A DNA stretch of 18,766 nt, from positions 1 to 18,766 of the forward strand of contig CBDULX010000035.1 of NCBI GenBank assembly GCA_965368175.1. The letters run 5' to 3'. The translations under genes and the position numbers were made by a program. The notes beneath the pieces were generated by a model. The model ran no database searches. It worked only from the letters and a program-made list of their open reading frames with translations, and was not told the origin of the DNA. The DNA comes from CBDULX01 sp965368175. Its GTDB lineage: Bacteria; Pseudomonadota; Gammaproteobacteria; SZUA-229. Below, piece by piece: positions 15,096-18,766 of this stretch (position 1 is its first letter; each line of letters opens with the position of its first letter).

Positions 15096-16403
15096 TTAAA
15101 AATCTATTTGGGCGCGAATCTGGATGATGGAGGGATCATCGTCACCACCCACAACAGTACCCGTCGCATCTGCTGACGTGTCGTTATCCACTGTCACATA
15201 ATTCAGCATGTAACGAATATGCGGATTAGCGTACCAGTTAATACCCAGGGTGATCTGATCGGCCTCACCGCCGCTGATATCCAGATCATTCAGGTCCAGT
15301 GAGCTTAGTCGCAGCGCCAGTTCCCAGGCACCATCCTCGGTAGTGGGGTTGATGCGCCCAAAGCTGCCTTTTTTGTGCTTGTAAATGCGCGATTCCCCGG
15401 TCAGAAACCAGCTGCCATAAACATACCAGCCTGAAAACTCCAGGGTTTCCAGACCGGCATCACGCGACACCTGGGCATTAATCAGTTCCGCCTGCAATGA
15501 CACCGGGCCCAGCACCAGTGCTGCCTCCAGGCCGTACAGGGAGACGCGATCAACATCAAATATGTCATCCGTATCCAGATATTTCACATCGGTGATATGA
15601 CTCTCCGGACGGGAATTAAATTTAACCACCTTGTCATCATCCGGGCTGCGTTGCGACAGGGCCAGGCCCAGGTGCAGGGCCTGGCGGTCTTCCTGCCAGG
15701 GTGCATAGGTGACACGACCGGTTACGCCCCAGCCTTCATCACCTTCGAGGTCAACATCATCATCAAAGGCTTCACCGAACAGGCCATAGGCCGCTGTCCA
15801 GCTTTCGCCCTGATGGCTCACCCCTACACCAATATTACGCCCCGGAGCAAATTCATTGGGCAGGGCGCGCTCCATAAAAGTGATGTATCTGGAACTGGTC
15901 AGCTCTTCCAGGCTGAAGGGTTCCTTGAACTGGCCAATTTTAGTCGAACTGTCAAATTCACCCAGGTATTCAATGTAGGCATCCTTGACATCCGCGTCAC
16001 CACCGGCAAAATCTACACCCAGCTCGTAGCCCCAGTTTGAATACATTACCCCCTCAGCTTCCAGTCGCGCTCGACGTAATTCCGTACCATTCCCAAGGGC
16101 TACGCCGTCCTGCTGATAAACCGCCATATCGATCATCAGCCGACCTCCCAGTTCAAAACTGAACTGGCCGTCATAACTGCTAAGTTCCAGACCACCCTCA
16201 GTAGAAACCAGTACCCCGGTTTCATCATAGTCCGATTCTTTGTCTTCAATGGCAGTAACCAGAGAGTGATACTGTTTCTGACTCAGGCTATTGTTATCTC
16301 TCAACATATTCAGCAATTGTAAATAATCATCATCAGCCGCCATCACTGATATAGAATACAGCCCACTTAAAAGCAAAAAGACTATTCTAAGATCCAGTAG
16401 CAT
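15096..16403 (-). CDS. OprO/OprP-type phosphate-selective porin family protein
   Basis: A 435-residue outer-membrane beta-barrel protein. Signal peptide about 1-22 (ends SVMA). A short helical/coiled segment (DYLQLLNMLRDNNSLSQKQY) precedes the barrel, as in the O/P porin family. Barrel strands alternate through FSFELGGRLMIDMAVY, RRARLEAEGVMY, ELGVDFAGGDADVKDAYIEY, the loop KEPFSLEELTSSRYITFMERALPNEF typical of the family, and the end IIQIRAQIDF with the terminal Phe used for outer-membrane assembly. Family members favour phosphate or polyphosphate, but many only share the fold. AGG stands before the ATG at 16403. Only 14 bases separate it from the PhnD-like gene, placing the porin first in a porin, binding-protein, kinase operon. 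Confidence 0.88.
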   Translation of the reverse strand: MLLDLRIVFLLLSGLYSISVMAADDDYLQLLNMLRDNNSLSQKQYHSLVTAIEDKESDYDETGVLVSTEGGLELSSYDGQFSFELGGRLMIDMAVYQQDGVALGNGTELRRARLEAEGVMYSNWGYELGVDFAGGDADVKDAYIEYLGEFDSSTKIGQFKEPFSLEELTSSRYITFMERALPNEFAPGRNIGVGVSHQGESWTAAYGLFGEAFDDDVDLEGDEGWGVTGRVTYAPWQEDRQALHLGLALSQRSPDDDKVVKFNSRPESHITDVKYLDTDDIFDVDRVSLYGLEAALVLGPVSLQAELINAQVSRDAGLETLEFSGWYVYGSWFLTGESRIYKHKKGSFGRINPTTEDGAWELALRLSSLDLNDLDISGGEADQITLGINWYANPHIRYMLNYVTVDNDTSADATGTVVGGDDDPSIIQIRAQIDF

Positions 16404-16494
16404 TTAGCCTGCCCTCTTTAATAAAATTTGTAAAACCTGCACATGCACAGTCTGATTTGATATTGGGAAAAACCTATGAAAAACTGGGAGGAAT

Positions 16495-16500
16495 ATTATA
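16495..16500 (-). promoter_or_regulatory. Candidate -10 box of the porin operon
   Basis: On the minus strand these bases read TATAAT, a perfect -10 hexamer, about 90 bases before the porin ATG. The position 17-18 bases upstream does not offer a good TTGACA, which suggests that an activator helps. The assignment is by consensus only. Confidence 0.45.
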
Positions 16501-16516
16501 CAAACACCTACAAACA
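16499..16516 (-). promoter_or_regulatory. Tandem direct repeat at the porin promoter
   Basis: TGTTTGTA occurs twice on the minus strand (16516-16509 and 16506-16499), 10 bases apart start to start, reaching into the candidate -10 box. Direct repeats of one helical turn are the form of sites bound by OmpR/PhoB-class response regulators. The repeat is exact; the protein that binds, if any, is unknown, and the sequence is not the CTGTCAT Pho box. Confidence 0.45.
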
Positions 16517-16657
16517 TACTGCTATTCAATAATATTTGAAGAGTCATTGCAATATAAGTTTTTCAATTGATCAATAACATGGGATTATTTGGAGACTATT
16601 TTTAAATTGAGCAAGCATATACATTATTATTTCTCAAAAATCATGATTAAATAATAC

Positions 16658-17047
16658 TTAATCAAGTTCACGAAAAATCTCCAGTTCACCATACGCCAGT
16701 ATTAATGCCTGTCTTTCTACTTTTTTAAGTCCCTTAACCACTACTGCATAAGAATGGTCAATCATATTCCTGATTTCTTTAGCAGAAATACTGCCATCAA
16801 GTAAAATGGTATTCCAGTGCAGTTTATTCATATGATAGCCGGGTAATACAGCATCATAAATATCGCGTAAAGCGGCAGCCTTGTATGGTTCACATTTTAA
16901 ATTCATATGTGCTTCACCATTTCTACGGGACAAAGTTGCAAACATTTTTTGCTTAATTTTAAATACAGTCACATCGGGACCAAATGGATAATCCTCAATA
17001 GCCTGAGGTTTAGCTAATAAATATCGTTTTGCGCCTGTATAATCCAT
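16658..17047 (-). CDS. MmcQ/YjbR family protein
   Basis: A 129-residue protein of the MmcQ/YjbR family (CyaY-like fold, often labelled DNA-binding). Family landmarks: LLAKPQAIEDYPFGPDVTVFK (about 10-30), KMFATLSRR, LKCEPYKAAALRD, a HMNKLHWNTILLDG segment, and the helix MIDHSYAVVVKGL. The true function of the family is not settled. The ATG at 17047 is preferred over an upstream TTG at 17062 because the TTG has no ribosome site. Twenty-odd bases upstream lies repeat element G, so its promoter must be in or beyond that repeat. The 254-base gap to the porin start is AT-rich and holds the porin promoter. Confidence 0.85.
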   Translation of the reverse strand: MDYTGAKRYLLAKPQAIEDYPFGPDVTVFKIKQKMFATLSRRNGEAHMNLKCEPYKAAALRDIYDAVLPGYHMNKLHWNTILLDGSISAKEIRNMIDHSYAVVVKGLKKVERQALILAYGELEIFRELD

Positions 17048-17069
17048 GGACTTAATACTCAATGTTTAT

Positions 17070-17230
17070 GGGCACCTCTATTAATTTCGGGTATGCCAGA
17101 TTGATATTTATAATTCGTCAGATCAAGTCGTAGATCGCAGGTAATAGCCAGGTTATTGCGAAGATTTGCAACGTAGATATGGTGGATTTTAAACTCAATA
17201 TACTGACTCATGAATTAATAGAGGTTCCCT
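17070..17230. repeat. MITE-end element with different core, copy G
   Basis: A 161-bp element with left end GGGCACCTCTATTAATTTC and right end GAATTAATAGAGGTTCCCT, an inverted pair of about 18 bases. The ends belong to the family and are closest to those of copy E, but the core is not shared with the long form. The centre has interrupted inverted matches (CGCA..AATA / TATT..TGCG near 17135-17162). It separates the MmcQ/YjbR gene from the 93-residue gene and probably supplies or blocks the promoter of the former. Confidence 0.72.
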
Positions 17231-17237
17231 TATATCT

Positions 17238-17519
17238 TTATAACCAGATCGCCAACACCAGCGCCAGGGCACCAGTCAGCAGCGATACAATAGAAAATAT
17301 TCGGTTTTTCCTTACTTCCAGCACCAGATTTTTATTATTCAGTGCCAGTTCCTCAATAACCAGGGCCTGGCGTTCTATCAGTCCAGCCATTTCATCAAGC
17401 CTGTCAATTTCGGCTCGTGGTCCAGTATTTTTTCGGTCTTTAATGGCCCTGATAATATCTGCAGCCGCTGATATCAATCCCGGAGCCGCTGTTAATACCG
17501 TTGTCAGAGGAAATGACAT
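17238..17519 (-). CDS. Small coiled-coil, C-terminally membrane-anchored protein
   Basis: A 93-residue protein. Residues 1-24 are hydrophobic with an Ala/Gly-rich amphipathic helix (VLTAAPGLISAAADIIR). A short basic, Gly-Pro turn follows (KDRKNTGPR), then a coiled coil from about 37 to 70 (AEIDRLDEMAGLIERQALVI and on) and a membrane helix 73-92 that ends the protein. This is a tail-anchored layout with the coiled coil in the cytosol. GAGGG directly precedes the ATG at 17519 with short spacing. I do not recognise a named family; the layout recalls small proteins encoded beside phage or cell-envelope genes, but there is no such context here. Function unknown. Confidence 0.62.
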   Translation of the reverse strand: MSFPLTTVLTAAPGLISAAADIIRAIKDRKNTGPRAEIDRLDEMAGLIERQALVIEELALNNKNLVLEVRKNRIFSIVSLLTGALALVLAIWL

Positions 17520-17597
17520 AGTCCCTCGCTTAGTAATTATATGATTTCAGTTATACATGAATCATACTATATTACACCCTTAATAACCCGATACTCC

Positions 17598-17759
17598 AGG
17601 GAACCTCTGAATAAGCCTGGTCGAGTTTAGGCTGCGATAAATGTGTTTAGATTTTTCACGAAGCGAAACGTAATAGTCATTCTATTGCAACGAACTTCGA
17701 GGAAAAGCTAGACACTTTTAGCCAGCGTAAAACAATCACGACTTGATCAGAGATTCCCT
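17598..17759 (+). repeat. MITE-like inverted repeat, copy H (long form, intact)
   Basis: A 162-bp copy: left end AGGGAACCTCTGAATAAG, right end ACTTGATCAGAGATTCCCT. The core TTTAGATTTTTCACGAAG, TCATTCTATTGCAACGAACT and TTTTAGCCAGCGTAAAACAA is the best preserved in this orientation. It is the same length as copy B, which fixes the size of the long form. Confidence 0.88.
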
Positions 17760-18358
17760 GCATCAAATCAGAATACCCCTAAACAGATAGAAAACCTGTT
17801 GCTATAACAGGCGTCGATAAAGTTAATAACGATAACAAGCCTGGCATGTTTAACTTTTTACATAATGTATGTCAGGAAACTTTTATTAGTTTCTTCAACT
17901 TAATATTCAGTTCTATATGAAAGAGTACCTCTATAAATTGACCACATCAGATACGAAACAAACTCTGTAATTAACATCTAATATACCCTGTTAAATAAAG
18001 GGTTCAATTTATAAAACAGCTGCATCTATGGGAATTTATCCTGTTTTGTAGCCATTAGCTCCAGCAACCACCTGAAAAGGGCCAAAAGCTGGAAAATGGG
18101 AACCTGTATAATCAATCAATTCTCAATAAACAACGTACTAAAAATGTTTAAAGTTAAATAAATCGACTTCATTTTAAAAACACAAAGCATGAACAATAAC
18201 TATATGAAAAAACACCAAAACCACACTCCTGTGTAGCAGTTAAATAATTGCCGTAAAAAACGATGAAATTCGATACTTGAATAATTCTATAATTAAACTA
18301 TTAGCTCATGTATCGATGGTAGCCGTTAATGATTTTTACTCTGGCTATCATTGACGTC

Positions 18359-18431
18359 AGGGAGCTTCTGATCAAATCGTGATTGTTTATTGTACTGGCT
18401 AAAAACGTCCAGGTTTTAATCGGAGTTTCCT
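18359..18431 (-). repeat. MITE-like inverted repeat, copy I (short form)
   Basis: A 73-bp copy: AGGGAGCTTCTGATCAAATC at the left, CTGGCTAAAAACGTCCAGG in the middle, and CGGAGTTTCCT at the right. It has the same joined-arm structure as copies C and D. Confidence 0.8.
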
Positions 18432-18582
18432 TAGTTCACATGCCCTTCTATATTATTAATTCAGAAACTACTCATGTTCAATTTACACAAACTCAGGCAC
18501 CGCTAATTAAGTTAGTTGGCTCATAACATTGACAACAATTTTCTATTATGTTATTTATTTCGCACATAAATCATAATAAAAA

Positions 18583-18604
18583 GGTATCAATACAAATTGA
18601 TACC
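18583..18604 (-). terminator. Candidate intrinsic terminator on the minus strand
   Basis: A perfect 9-bp stem GGTATCAAT/ATTGATACC with a 4-base loop. On the minus strand it is followed directly by TTTTT and more AT-rich bases, the form of a Rho-independent terminator. The stem is weak in GC. It would end a transcript entering from beyond the right edge; all three minus-strand frames between here and the edge contain stops, so that gene would end outside the window. Confidence 0.42.
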
Positions 18605-18766
18605 ATTCTCAACACGAAGCTTCTGGCTTTAGTTGACAACCACATTTATTAAATCAGCAAATTCTGACAGTTATAACAGTCAGCAGTAAACACGATTTTG
18701 CAAATTGTAAATATTTGCGTAACGCTTGAATTCAAAAGTAGATTAACAGACTGCATCGTTTATCTA

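Larger units (their letters stand above)
17520..18766. other. Gene-free region of about 1.25 kb
   Basis: No open frame of useful length or with a ribosome site is visible on either strand. The region is clearly AT-rich. It holds MITE copies H and I, a terminator-like hairpin at 18583-18604 and a few short dyads (for example CCTGTT/AACAGG near 17792-17808). The rest (17760-18358 and 18432-18582) has no structure I can name; it could be decayed sequence, an untranslated RNA or a long regulatory region. Confidence 0.6.

Noticed and set aside
18099..18120. GGGAACCTGTATAATCAATC as a tenth MITE end
   Set aside because: The match to the terminal repeat is only partial and no second end lies at either expected distance.
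3361..18431. CRISPR array made from the dispersed repeats
   Set aside because: The copies are far apart, differ in length and orientation and are separated by genes, so there is no repeat-spacer pattern.

Overview
The window looks like accessory chromosome from a gammaproteobacterium of moderate to low GC content. The protein families point that way: a YajD-type HNH protein close to the E. coli protein, a GldG/DUF4340 ABC-exporter pair, an OprO/P-type porin, a PhnD-like binding protein, MmcQ/YjbR, and a type IV pilin-like domain. Some of the small genes (the HMA-like protein without cysteines and its cysteine-bearing MerR partner) resemble genes I associate with marine sulfur-oxidising lineages. 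That placement is an inference, not something the sequence proves. I see no rRNA, tRNA, CRISPR array, transposase, integrase or phage gene.

Layout. 1-3358 (+): the 3' part of an ABC-2 permease/GldG-type protein, cut by the window edge, followed by its DUF4340 partner. 3561-6211 (-): an alpha/beta hydrolase, a 5-carboxymethyl-2-hydroxymuconate isomerase-like tautomerase, a secreted amidohydrolase and a small lipoprotein, closely spaced and probably co-transcribed at least in part. 6511-7449 (-): an HMA-like small protein, a MerR regulator with a four-cysteine tail and a two-helix membrane protein, behind a perfect 14-bp palindrome. 7626-8725 (-): yajD and an ICMT/NnrU-like membrane methyltransferase. 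8871-10331 (-): an unusual zinc-ribbon/membrane/pilin-domain protein and an 85-aa hypothetical. 10707-11639 (+): a 311-aa hypothetical. 11675-16403 (-): an outer-membrane porin, a periplasmic PhnD-like binding protein and a hybrid histidine kinase, packed as one operon that reads as an uptake-and-sensing module. 16658-17519 (-): MmcQ/YjbR and a small coiled-coil tail-anchored protein. 17520-18766: about 1.25 kb without a recognisable gene.

The strongest non-genic signal is a family of small inverted-repeat elements with ends close to AGGGAACCTCTGAT-AA. At least nine copies lie in 18.8 kb (3361, 6252, 6415, 8031, 9890, 10520, 17070, 17598 and 18359). Four are about 160 bp with a shared core. 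Three are about 70 bp and look like internal-deletion products of the long form. Two keep the ends but have other cores. No transposase for them is in the window, so they behave like MITEs. One copy supplies the last codons and the stop codon of the methyltransferase gene. No complete new defence or metabolic system is demonstrated. The best candidates for follow-up are the MITE family, the porin-PhnD-kinase operon, the zinc-ribbon/pilin fusion and the HMA-like/MerR/membrane-protein cluster.
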